Source: Liriodendron chinense (Eukaryota; Streptophyta; Magnoliopsida; Magnoliales; Magnoliaceae). Taken from it: 64,000 bases of DNA. Where the stretch lies: NCBI GenBank assembly GCA_003013855.2, contig PVNU02002347.1, forward strand, positions 248,001-312,000. Reading direction: 5' to 3'. Shown here in pieces: positions 54,751 through 64,000 of the stretch; position 1 is the first letter of the stretch; each line of letters starts with the position of its first letter. The notes beneath the pieces are model-generated. The model ran no database searches, was not told the origin of the DNA, and saw only the letters and a list, made by a program, of their open reading frames with translations. Both the position numbers and the translations under genes were made by a program.

Positions 54751-55267
54751 GGGAGCGGATTGCCTGTGACCCCGGGCACAGAGATATCTCTGTGTCCGTA
54801 GCCGTGTGGGGCCCATAGAGATGTCAGTGACAAATCCACTCCGTCCATCTGTTTTTCAAGACAAAATTAGAACAGGAAATAAAAGTTCAGATAGATTAAA
54901 AATAAGGTGGGCCACACCAACAAAACAGTGGGAACACTAACGTCCACCATTGAAACCTTCCTGGAGCTGACCATGATGTTTATATGCCATCCGGACCGTT
55001 CAAAGAATTATTAACAATCAGATAAACTGTAATGAAAATATTAGCCTGATGCAAAACTTTTTTCACCGTTAAGTGTACAATACCCACTTTTTTCCTGTGT
55101 TATGGCCCACATGACTTTTGGATCTGCATTATTTTTATAATAATATCCTAACGTGGTCTTACAAAACAGATTGACGGAGTGGATTTGTCACTGACATCTC
55201 TATGGGCCCCACACAGCTACGGGCACAGAGATATCTCTGTGCCCGGGGTCACAAACAACCCGCTCCC
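54751..55267. mobile_element. MULE-type MITE, 517 bp with about 105-bp TIRs
   Basis: The first about 105 bp (GGGAGCGGATTG, CCCCGGGCACAGAGATATCT, GTGTGGGGCCCATAGAGATG, AATCCACTCCGTC) recur inverted at the right end with about seven mismatches. GTCTTTGCG (54742-54750) and GGCTTTGCG (55268-55276) flank it, 8 of 9 matching, a 9-bp TSD typical for Mutator-like elements. Each TIR contains the palindrome AGAGATATCTCT. It is inserted within the left terminal repeat of the next MITE. Confidence 0.82.
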
Positions 55268-55855
55268 GGCTTTGCGGCGGGTTAAAGGATTTCCGAATTA
55301 GGTGCGCCCGGCCTCACCCAAAGCACGGTGATCTTGACCGTGGGGCCCACCTTGATGCATGTATTGCATATCCAGGACCTCTATCTATTTTTTTAGCTCC
55401 TTTTAGGGCATGAATCCAAAAATTAAGCACATCCAATTATCAGGGATCACACAGTGCTGATTGAATGGCCACCATTAAAAATTTTCTAAGGCTCACGGTA
55501 ATGCCACCATTGGTTTATTTGCCATCGGACCTGTTGATAAGGACACACGGACCTGGAAGAAGGGAAAAAACAAATATCAGCTTGATTCAAAACTTTTATA
55601 CCCCACAAAAAGGCTTTTAGCGGTGGGTGTTCAATAACCACTGTTTCCTCTGCTATGGTCTATCTTATATTTGGAGCTGCTTCATTTTTGGGCTCATGCT
55701 CTAAAATGATTTGGAAAAACGGATGAATGACTTGGATATATACAATACATACATCAAAGCAGCCCCACAGTCCGGGCCGCACCATGTTAAGTGAGGCTAG
55801 GCCGCATCTAGTACAAATATGAGATATCCTTTAACCTGCTGCAAATACAAGATGA
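55268..55855. mobile_element. Palindromic MITE interrupted at its left end
   Basis: The left TTTGCGGCGGGTTAAAGGAT is matched inverted by ATCCTTTAACCTGCTGCAAA at the right end (55827-55847). Then GGCCTCACCC/GTGAGGCTAGGCC and GTGGGGCCCACCTTGATG/CATCAAAGCAGCCCCAC pairs follow inward. The left TIR also continues upstream of the MULE-type MITE (GTGTCTTTGCG at 54740-54750), so that element sits inside this one. Confidence 0.6.
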
Positions 55856-56921
55856 TGGTTGCATACGGTGCTATGTGGATGGAAAAATATTTGCCAATTC
55901 ACAATGGTTATCGCATATGGTGCTATGTAACCTTCGTTATAAATATCTTTATTGTTATTATTTTGTTCTATTATTTTATTTTATTTTAGGAAGTTTGATT
56001 CTAACTAAAAATCTCCAAAAAAAAAAATAAAATCAAGCCCAATATTTTAAATTCACATATAAAATTTTCTTGCCTCATATGATGTCATTATCGGATCCAA
56101 CCGATATGAGCTCTGCTATCTTTTTTTTATCCATGCACCATCCAACGGTTCTTAGTAGTTACGGAAAACCTTCTCTAACGACTAAAAGCCCTCTATTTTA
56201 TCATTTTTTTCATAGTATTTTTATTATATATAATTATTATTTTTAATTTTTAATTAATATTATTTTTATTAATATTTTAAATAAAGAAAGCCTCATTTAA
56301 GGCCGCAGCTTGCCTTGAGATGGATGGTTTAGAAAACAGTCCTGAAAGAGGCTAAAGATTGGATGTCAGGATCATTTCCACCCTTGGGAGACTTTGGTGC
56401 ATGGCTTCTTATCCATGTTGGGGCTAATCATATCAATGAGCTACGTGTCAACTTTAGTGTTGTGGCTGTCTTTGAGTAGCCGTCACATCTACTTTGTGTG
56501 ACATAGCTTTGAGGGTGGCCTGCGGGCTTCATGCTAAGCGCACTCAGAACCATATCCATGTGGGAAGTGCAACGGCAGATCGCCGCATCCGAAACTAACA
56601 GGCGATTCTCATGTCTGGCTGAGATCTCGGCACACCATTAAAGTGGGTCCATTGTGAATACTTCTTAGTCCAAAAATGATGTCCTTCCTATTATCAAGTG
56701 GGGCACATGTGTATAAGAAAAATGGAGAGTTATAAAAAAAAGATTAAGTTGCTTGGATCTTGCATGCATCTGCCATGTTGGCACATGCTGTGATTCTATG
56801 ACACCGCAAACATTTCTCTAGCTCACATAACCATTTGAGAGGATCACATGAAGAGGCTGGATCCATAACAAAGCTTTATCGGTTAGTTTAACCTATAATG
56901 GGATGTGTGGGGCCTACTGTG
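55856..56921. other. Intergenic, AT-rich, no gene
   Basis: 55930-56290 is strongly AT-rich with runs such as TTATTATTTTGTTCTATTAT and TTTTTAATTTTTAATTAATA. 56350-56860 is the dispersed repeat shared with 47880-48135 and 48930-49240. No ORF with a domain. Confidence 0.45.
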
Positions 56922-56926
56922 GTGTG

Positions 56927-57281
56927 TGTTGGGTTTATCCCACATCAGCCAGGTTAGACGACCGTGAAAGGAGCTTCATATATCCTGAGATCTCTCCAGC
57001 TAATAGGTTAGCCTTTTTTAGTGTGACACATCAGTGGTATCAGAGCGAGGGTTATCCGTCCAAGGCCCATGGCAAGGGGGTATGCTGAGATCAACTTCCG
57101 AGAGCCCATATCCGCCATGCCCAAGCCCACTATGCTGAAATTAAAGTTCCAAGAACCCTAGGGCCGAGATCCACTATGGAAGGATGGGTTGTTGTTTGTC
57201 CCACATCGATCCGGTTGGATGATGAAAAAAGCTTCATATATTCTCCACCTAATGGGTTAACCTTTTGTGTGTGACACAACA
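56927..57281 (+). mobile_element. TRIM retroelement, 355 bp
   Basis: GTGTG flanks both sides (56922-56926 and 57282-57286), a perfect 5-bp TSD. The left LTR, 56927-57033 (107 bp), starts TGTTGGGTTTATCCCACATC and ends GACACATCA. The right LTR, 57190-57281 (92 bp), starts TGTTGTTTGTCCCACATCG and ends GACACAACA. Both contain GGAGCTTCATATAT or AAGCTTCATATAT and a GGTTARCC motif. A tRNA-iMet primer site TGGTATCAGAGC lies at 57035-57046, one base after the left LTR. The 156-bp interior encodes nothing. This is the classical terminal-repeat retrotransposon in miniature; it depends on enzymes of other copia elements. Confidence 0.9.
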
Positions 57282-57286
57282 GTGTG

Positions 57287-58095
57287 TGCAAGGCATGCAA
57301 TCACTCCATTGCGCGTGTGTCCTGATCATTCCCCTAAACACTTAATTACATTGATCCAAAATTCATTGCTCCCCACCTGTGGTGTGGCCCACAAGAAATT
57401 TTTATTGGGCTGATTTTTTTGGTGTGGGTCTATCATGGGAGGACGCATATGATGGATGGGTTGGGTGACACAGACACATCCTAGAGGGCCCACAACTCGA
57501 ACATAAACACGAGGACATCTACAATGTTCCATAAAAAAATGTTCATGCCTGGTCCACTTTTTCGAGATCCAAACTGTTCACGTGGAAGAACACTTAGTAC
57601 ATGGTGATATCTCAAAAGTCTCCATGAATGGGTGATCCAAACCGTCCTTAAATGTGGAGCATCGGCTATAACCACCCATAAGCTAGCGACCCATAGTGGC
57701 TAGTAGCACTATATAAATGGGAGATAGTGGTGCATTGCCAAACTGAGTTTGTAGCCCAATGGATGAATGGTTTAGATTGCTAAAATCTGGGCCACATGTG
57801 ACATTGGTAGGTTGCATAAAGGGGCCACTCAATCCAATGGATACAATAGCTCTTTCGTCACCAGGGCATCTTACATTAGATACAATTCATCATCTTCACG
57901 TATTTGTTTGTTTTGGATAAATATTGCATAAGAGTTACAAAAAAACCTATACAATGAATAGGGGTTTAAATTTAAATTTTTGGTTTACTAATGAAGCTTC
58001 ATCTGTTAGCTTTAGCTTTTAGATTCCATATACACCTATACCTTTGGGACAGTGGTAGATTGAGTGAAGATAAGGCTCGTTTCAACACTGAAGTC
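57287..58095. other. Intergenic, no gene recognised
   Basis: Several GTGGCCCAC-type phrases (57381-57392, 57488-57495) suggest an old palindromic repeat, and 58020-58095 is the left flank of the Harbinger-like insertion. Open frames of about 65 codons have no domain. Confidence 0.4.
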
Positions 58096-58098
58096 TTA

Positions 58099-59687
58099 CT
58101 GGGAGCGTTTGGCATCTCTACTCTAATTCAATAAGAGCTTTTAGAATAAGAGCTACTTCAAATAAGTTCTTTTTGTTCTGGCTCTTGTTTTAAATAAGTT
58201 CATTTGGTAAAATCTTCAAAACAAAGCTCTTATTTGAAATAAGCACGTTTGGTAAAACTTTCAAATAAGAGCTTTTTTAAGGGTAGTTAATGTCATTTTT
58301 AAAAATTACAACAACTTAAATACCAACTGACCATCATGTGGGCCCACCTTCAATACCATCATCCATCATGTGGATCCCACCTTTGATGTGGACTGCCATT
58401 TAAATGGGACTTACTTGATGAGCAGTTTCCGTCATGATGGGCCACACTTTGATGTGGGCCATCTATCATGTGGGGCCTACCTTTGAAGTGAACCTTTCAT
58501 TACTTGGGCCCACCTTGATGTGGGGCCCCACTTCAATATGAGTCATTCATTATGAGGGGCCCATTTTTTATGTCAACCATCCATCATGTGGGTCCTACCT
58601 TTGTTGTGGACAACTATTATGTGGGGCCCACATCAAGTAGGTGGTCCATCATGTAGGACCCATTTGATGTCCACCATCCATCATGTAGGTCCCACCTTGG
58701 TTGTGGACCATCCATCATGTGGGGCCCAACCTTCAATATGGGTCATTAATCATGTAAGCCCACCTTTAATGTCAACCTTCCATCATGTGGTTCCACATTC
58801 AATATCCACCATCCATCACTTGGATCCTACCTTTGATGTGGACCATCCATCATGTGGGTCTCGCCTTCGTTGTGGACCATCTATCATGTGGGGCCCACTT
58901 CATGTGGCTAGTCCATCATGTGGGACCCACCTTTGATGTCCACCATCCATCATGTAGGTCTCACATGTTCTATGGACCATCCATCATGTGGGGCCCAACC
59001 TTCAATATGGGTCATTTATCATATGGTCCCACATTTAATGTCAATCTTCCATCATGTGGTCCTACATTCAATGTCTACCATCTATCATGTGGGTCCCACC
59101 TTTGCTATGAACCGTCTATCATATGGGGCCCACTTGATGTGGATAGTCCATCCATCATGTGGGGCCACATTTTAATGTAGGTGATCCATCATGTGGGACC
59201 CACCTTTGGAGTTCACCGTCAATCATGTGGGGCCCGACCTTCAATATGGGTTGTTCATCATGTGGGTCTACTTTTGATGTCAACCTTCCATCATGTGATC
59301 CCACCTTCAATGTCTCCCATCCATCATGTAGATCCCACCTTTGATGTGAGTGTTCATCATGTGGGCCCACCTTTGATGTGACCATGCATTATGTGGCCCA
59401 CCTTGATGTGAAAACCCACCTTCAATATGGGTTGTTCATCATGTGAGCCCACCTTAGAGATATTTTAAAGAAGAGAAGAGGGCAAGATGAGAATTACTTA
59501 AAAAGTTTAAGGACAAACTGTCCAAAATTAATTAAAAATGTCTACCCGGTTAAGTTAAATAAACTCTTAAAGAAAAAGTGACATCCCTGTCACTTATTAT
59601 TTAAGAGCTATTTTTACTAGTTTTTTTAAAAAAAAGCGAAAAAATGAAAGCTTTACCAAACGGTTAATAGAATTGCCAAATGCCACC
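58099..59687. mobile_element. Harbinger-like non-autonomous element containing a minisatellite
   Basis: TTA occurs on both sides (58096-58098 and 59688-59690). The left end CTGGGAGCGTTTGGCATCTC and the inverted right end GGTGGCATTTGGCAATTC are related terminal repeats with the GCGTTTGGCA core. Subterminal AATAAGAGCTTTT/AAAGAGCTTATTT-type sequences are inverted on the two sides. A paralogous site without the element exists at 4075-4215. No transposase; the interior is mostly a GGGCCCACC minisatellite. Confidence 0.65.
58325..59455. repeat. Minisatellite, about 35-45 bp units, CCATCATGTGGGGCCCACCTTTGATGT
   Basis: About thirty degenerate units of the phrase ATCCATCATGTGGGTCCCAC plus CTTTGATGTGGACC follow each other with variable spacing. 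GTGGGGCCCAC is a palindrome in most units. Higher-order duplication is visible (58570-58760 resembles 58850-59030 and 59080-59260). The open frames on both strands, rich in HHVGP and PSCG, are products of the repeat and are not genes. Confidence 0.88.
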
Positions 59688-59690
59688 TTA

Positions 59691-60002
59691 GTATCATTTC
59701 CCAATGTAGGGGTGGCTAATATTGAAGTGTGACTAACATTGTGGGTGTGTGTACTAACTGTGGGATGTGTGTACTAACCCCCCCAACACTTAAATAAATA
59801 AATAAATAAATAAATAAATTTAGATTGCATATGTATGTGCCACTTTAATATGTGTATGGTGTGTAAATATGCTTTCTGACACATGTATGGTTAGGAAACC
59901 TTATGTTTTTGGGTAGAATAATGATTATGTGTTTAAAACATATTACTCTACTATAAAAACTATCTAGAATCGACCCAGACACAGCTAGAATCAACCCACC
60001 TT
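59691..60002. other. Right flank of the Harbinger-like element, (AAAT)n
   Basis: 59691-59790 continues the repeat homologous to 4128-4215 (GGGGTGGCTAAT, GTGACTAAC, GTGTGTACTAAC). An (AAAT)n run follows at 59790-59819. No gene. Confidence 0.55.
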
Positions 60003-60012
60003 AACTTTAGTA

Positions 60013-60265
60013 CGGTACAGTTAAGAGGGTGGGAGGGCCTCCCGTTGGCTGCTAGAGGGTGCCTTCTTCTCGATAAAGTGGGTTTTGGTAACATCAAACA
60101 GGGGGTAAGGGGTTGTGAGGCCGGGTAGCCTGAAGGAAGGCTAGCTAAGTTTGTTTTCATGATAGGTGGGCCTGCACCCAGAGGGTCCGCCCGAATTTTT
60201 CTTGTATAGCTGGGTGCTCTTGGGATGAAATATATATATTTTTCTTAAAGAAAAAAAAAAAAAAA
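60013..60265 (+). mobile_element. Short poly(A) retroposon (5'-truncated LINE or SINE)
   Basis: The sequence ends in an A-run of about 17 at 60250-60265, and AACTTTAGTA stands on both sides (60003-60012 and 60266-60275), a 10-bp TSD typical for target-primed insertion. The 3' part CTTGTATAGCTGGGTGCTCTT resembles plant LINE tails I have seen. 253 bp long with no ORF, so it is a truncated copy or a short non-autonomous one. Confidence 0.65.
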
Positions 60266-60275
60266 AACTTTAGTA

Positions 60276-60865
60276 GCTAGGTACATCCCACAGACCCAAC
60301 CTGAAACTAATTACACCAGATTTTTAACTGGGTCCAAAAGACCCCAACCCAATCTGTTTTCTTAAGGGGTCCAACAAATGGGACCCAGACCCATTAAAAT
60401 CAAGCTAGGTCCATTGGTTACCCACAGGTCCAGGTACCCATAGACAGCCCTAGACATGAATTTTGAAGGCTAATTTTAATGAAAACTAAGATACAAAATA
60501 AGTGACACATAATGTACGCATGATCAATGACAGTGATGAATGAATAAAGCTCTTACGTACCGACTTGCCAAAACTTTTACATAATTTGTGCTAGCTAAGG
60601 TTGAGATGCCAGCCTATATTTGCCTTTGGAGGCTGGAGATGCCCTCATGGCAACATATGGCGCAAGCCGTAGCCATCAGAAATTTTGGAACAGCTGATAA
60701 CTGCACGTGAAAATGCTTTCCCCGATTTCCTCCGCAGGCGCTGAATGCAAGTAGGATTGAGTGCAAGAGATAGCCCCTTGATGCAAGTGCTGGTTCACTC
60801 TAGCAAGATTGCCATGTCTAACAAGGGACGTGGATTGCATGCAAAAGCCTTTTACAGGAACTTCC
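60276..60865. other. Intergenic, no gene recognised
   Basis: 60290-60450 is GGGTCC/GACCC-rich and ends AGACAGCCCTAG, which resembles the inverted end of the hAT-like elements (TAGGGCTG), so it may be another such element in which the retroposon landed. The left end is not clear. The rest has no features. Confidence 0.35.
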
Positions 60866-61323
60866 TAATATAGGAAGTTAGATAGGCCTCCCTTGGTATT
60901 TGTGAGAAATCCACCCCATTCATCCATTTCTCATATCATGTTAGGACATTGGCCAAAAAATGAGGCAGATCCAAAACTCAAGCAGGCTGCACAACAAGGA
61001 AAGGTGGGTAGGGAAATACCCACCATTGAAACCTCCCTGTGTCCACCGTAATGTTTATATGCCTTGCATACCATTCATAAGGTCATTCCTATTGGGATGA
61101 ACTGAAAATTCAATATTATACTGATCCAAAACTTTTGTAGCCCCATAAATGTTTCAACAGTGGAAGTTAAATTCTCAGCTTTTCATGTTGTGCGGCCTGC
61201 TTGAGTTTTGGATCTGCCTGATTTATGGGGCCATGTCCTAACACGATCTGCAAAAGCAGATGGATGGAGTGGATTTCTCACAAACATCACAGTGGCCCCA
61301 CCTAGCTTCCAGTCGCAAGAAGT
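60866..61323. mobile_element. Palindromic MITE, about 460 bp
   Basis: The left arm (AGGAAGTTAGATAGGCC, TTTGTGAGAAATCCACCCCA) pairs inverted with the right arm (TGGAGTGGATTTCTCACAAA, GGCCCCACCTAGCTTCC). The centre has AATATTATACTGATCCAAAACTTTTG. The family is the same as at 54751-55267 in style (AATCCACTCC arm). No TSD could be fixed. Confidence 0.55.
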
Positions 61324-61954
61324 TTCCACGAAAGGCTTTGGCTGGCAATCGGAGTCCTCTTACAAGATGGTTAAAGGGGTGTCGGATTGCTTAGTGTTGC
61401 ACTTGGAATAAGCTCTATGGGCCCCACCAATGTATGATTTTTATTCACCTCATCCATCCATTTTGCCAACTCATTTTAGTGCATGAGCTAAAAAAATGAG
61501 GTAGATCCAAATCTTAGGCTGACGGGCAGCGCAAGAAACAGTGGTGATTCATAGCCCACTGTAATATTTATTTTTCAACCAACCTGTTGATCCGTGCTTT
61601 ATCAACGTGACAAAACTAATATGTGACATTCCACGTTCAAACACCAGCAACATCACAAATTACTAATATGTGACATTCCCGGTTCAAACACCAGCCACAT
61701 GATTACAAACCACTATGCAATCCGGCACAAATACAATTTTTTTTATTAACACCCACACGCACACCCACACCCACTCACACACATCCCACCTAACTTGGGT
61801 ACTTGATCCCATGATCTTATTGTTGAAACAGAGCCTGTATACCACTGAGCCATGGAGCTAGACCCACACACATACAAGTTGGTAGAAATGAATATTTTAA
61901 TTACACACATATAAGAGCTGTAATAATTAATCTCAACACAACAACTAAGAGGGA
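61324..61954. other. Region downstream of the terpene synthase gene
   Basis: 61405-61600 is half of a GTGGGCCCCACC palindromic repeat. 61622-61720 has a tandem duplication with ACTAATATGTGACATTCC and GTTCAAACACCAGC in both units. 61745-61850 is CACACC-rich. The 3' untranslated region and polyadenylation site of the terpene synthase gene should lie here in the first 200-300 bp below 61955, but I cannot place them. Confidence 0.5.
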
Positions 61955-63882
61955 TTAGTTCTTCATTATTGGAATGGGTTCCACCAGAAGTGACAAGACA
62001 CGGTCCTTGCTATCGCGATTTGGAACACCAAACCCATCCCCATATTGGTATACGCATTGGGCCATCCGTGCAAGATCTACGGCAACACTGTTAAATGGTT
62101 GAGGAAATGGAGAAAGTGCAACATCATTGTTCATCTTTTTCCATGTGTCACTAATTTGAGCTCTTATGTGTTCCCGTGCAACATCCTCTGAAGCACCATT
62201 TTCATGCATGTAACATTGGATAGATGTGGGCACATCTCCTCTCTCTAGCTCATCCTGTATTGAGAAAAAATATAAAAAAGGACACAAATGGTCGAAGAAG
62301 ACATGATCATGATCAAGCAGATGACTGCGTATAGGGTAGGGTGTAAGAGTTCTATAAAGTGGGCCTAATAAATAAATGGTCTGCATTTATCTAAGGGTTG
62401 GATATTGTGATCGGGCATACGGATGGGCCCCACTAGAATTGTGATCAATCTCAAAATCATGTAAGGGTGGTTCACGTGGTTTGTGATACACACAGTGTTT
62501 TTATGAACTCAAAAACTTTAAAACGCATGAAGACTTTGAGGAAGAAGAGTTGTGATAGGTTTTAAACTCCATTCAAAACTACTGTAGTAAGGTTGGGTGT
62601 CAAAACCTATGTACACACGTCTGAAGCCATCTCTCCCATCACATTGCTTCTCTTAGGGTGTAAGGTGCAGAAGATACTGGCAACCCCATTCAGCAATCCC
62701 GTCCCAGTCATGTATGATTTCAATTCAATTATTTATTCACCATATGCAATGCACAGTTTGATCCTCTTCAATTCTGCAATATCAAGTTTACATAGGGCAC
62801 GATATTTATTGACCATTTTGCATCAATGGTTGGGACCATCTATAAGTGAAACATTAAGCCATGAACTTTGCAATGGAGTGTTATAGATAAATAATCTTAG
62901 GGTACCAAAAGGTGGGCTGTCCGTCTACTTGCTAACTCCAGCAAACAATGTTATTTCCTCTTATCGAACACTATATCACAAAATGATCAAGAAGCATTAC
63001 TCTATCATAGTGAATAAATTATGGGGTAAATAAAAATAAAAGAAAACAAGTTCTAAAGAAAGCATGGCATCCATACCGTTGAAGTTCCCAAGTCATCACT
63101 AAGTCGAAGAATCATCGATGACTGACGCATGATATTTGGATAGCTCCCTATGCACTCTAATGCCTCCTTTGTTATCATTTGCGTCGTAGAGATATAAGCA
63201 TGACCTATTATGACTGGCCCTGATATCGAAACCCATGCATTGTTGAGATATTCATCAAGGGTCGGTGTATGCCCACTATAGTACCATTTTGCTTCCACCA
63301 AGTATGATTTACATAAATCGGCCCACTACATTAAACAAAAATTCTCTATATTATTAGAAAATTTAAATAGTCAGAAGTAGATATTAATGATTTATACAAA
63401 ACTATAGAAAAAAAAATGCCATACCAATTTCTGCAAGTAAGGAATGACGTCCAAACCGTGTTCCTTTAGTTTGTCATAAGCAATTTCATTCACAGTGTTG
63501 TAAAGGGCTAAAAAGCATATCTTCATGTATTCTGGTAGCCCTTCTATGGCATTAGTGTCCCACCTAAAGAACAACAAACATTCGAAGCCAAGTCAGATTT
63601 CACCTGCACATGTGTACGCAAAAGCACTCACATAAATAGAAGAAGCTCCCTTAATTTACCTACCTTTCAACGGCCTGTGTAAATAGCTCCAGTTCATCCA
63701 GTGAACCATAGACATCATAAACATCATCAATAGTTGTTATAAATTGATTGACTTTCGTAAGAACTTCCCTGCATTTTTCAAACTGAGGATAAGAAATCTG
63801 TCCAATAGCCCATACAAAGCACTCCAGCTGACGGTCTCTAGCAAAACCCAACTTCGGTGCAAGCCCTAGATCCTTCCACCAC
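61955..63882 (-). CDS. Terpene synthase, TPS-b (monoterpene synthase) type, last four exons
   Basis: Exons on the minus strand: 63882-63664 (219 bp), 63563-63425 (139 bp), 63325-63077 (249 bp), 62254-61955 (300 bp with TAA stop 61957-61955). All introns are GT-AG and phases agree, including an Arg codon split AG/G at the first two junctions. Class I terpene synthases ionise prenyl diphosphates; TPS-b enzymes usually make monoterpenes from geranyl diphosphate in plastids. Visible motifs: RWW start, RDR (the RxR motif, 63839-63831), DDVYD (DDxxD metal site, 63728-63714), and DDLGTST joined to DE in the last exon (the NSE/DTE metal site). The protein ends LLVEPIPIMKN, close to the usual TPS-b end. 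About 302 codons are present with no stop or shift, so the visible half looks functional. The first three exons, with transit peptide and RRX8W motif, are outside the window, so the product cannot be named. TPS-a or TPS-g are less likely alternatives. Confidence 0.93.
62255..63076 (-). other. Large last intron of the terpene synthase gene
   Basis: 822 bp, bounded by GTATGG (63076) and CAATACAG (62255), compared with 99-100 bp for the two preceding introns (63326-63424, 63564-63663). It contains a CGGATGGGCCCCACT stretch near 62420, so part of the extra length may be an old MITE. Open frames on the plus strand in it have no domain. Confidence 0.7.
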
Positions 63883-63907
63883 CTAAAAATTAATAGAAGA
63901 AGCATAT

Positions 63908-63908
63908 A

Positions 63909-63970
<62 letters not shown>
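63908..63970. repeat. (TA)n microsatellite in a terpene synthase intron
   Basis: About 60 bp of TA dinucleotide, 25 bp upstream of the first visible exon, within the intron that leads out of the window. Confidence 0.92.
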
Positions 63971-63971
<1 letters not shown>

Positions 63972-64000
63972 TCATAAATAAATTAAGCTATATATATGTC

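Noticed and set aside
57035..57046. TGGTATCAGAGC considered as part of a tRNA gene
   Set aside because: It is the primer site next to a 107-bp LTR; no cloverleaf is present around it.
58586..59381. Open frames of 60-130 codons on both strands rich in HHVGP and PSCG
   Set aside because: They follow the units of the GGGCCCACC minisatellite and are open on both strands because the repeat lacks stops.
62593..62886. 97-codon plus-strand frame between terpene synthase exons
   Set aside because: It lies within the last intron of the minus-strand gene and has no recognisable domain.

Overview
This window is gene-poor nuclear DNA of a flowering plant. Only one host gene is clearly visible: the 3' half of a class I terpene synthase (TPS-b, monoterpene synthase type) on the minus strand at 61955-63882, running off the right end. 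Its exon sizes (219, 139, 249 and 300 bp) and splice sites are those of angiosperm TPS genes. A magnoliid (Lauraceae or Magnoliaceae) is my best guess, from the many palindromic GTGGGGCCCACC-type dispersed repeats. That is a recollection of such genomes and not a proof.

The left three quarters is a three-level stack of LTR retrotransposons whose borders can be read from target-site duplications (TSDs). Level 1 is a Tat/Ogre-like Ty3/gypsy element on the minus strand, 7370-46143, with TSD GTAGT. Its gag, protease, RNase H and integrase are on the minus strand, and the reverse transcriptase core is missing. Between integrase and 3' LTR it carries two ORFs in antisense (plus strand): a plant mobile domain (PMD) ORF at 14413-15903 and a DUF7745-like ORF starting at 16828 and ending at 35244. 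Level 2 is a Tnt1/Tork-like Ty1/copia element, 17051-32947 (minus strand, TSD CTTGG), inserted in the acidic N-terminal part of the DUF7745-like ORF. Level 3 is an Athila-like Ty3/gypsy element, 17428-27815 (plus strand), inserted in the copia 3' LTR. A solo LTR of the same Athila-like family, 37737-39357 (TSD ATGAG), splits RNase H from integrase in the level-1 element. Hand-counted LTR divergence falls with nesting depth, as it should. A second Tat/Ogre-like copy, opposite in orientation and cut by the window start, occupies 1-3227 and has a full-length LTR that shows the level-1 LTRs to be 775-bp deletion derivatives.

The rest is populated by small non-autonomous elements: three hAT-like elements rich in GAGCC/CTCGG-type motifs (3285-4048, 48144-48900, 49499-52262), a MULE-type MITE (54751-55267) inserted into the terminal repeat of another MITE, a TRIM retroelement (56927-57281), a Harbinger-like element holding a GGGCCCACC minisatellite (58099-59687), a short poly(A) retroposon (60013-60265), several other palindromic MITEs, and long microsatellites.

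No genes here work together as a pathway. The informative biology is retroelement architecture: antisense ORFs, LTR rearrangement, and a GACCGGTC palindrome cluster found in the LTRs of two unrelated retrotransposon superfamilies. All identities and counts were read by eye, without alignment software.
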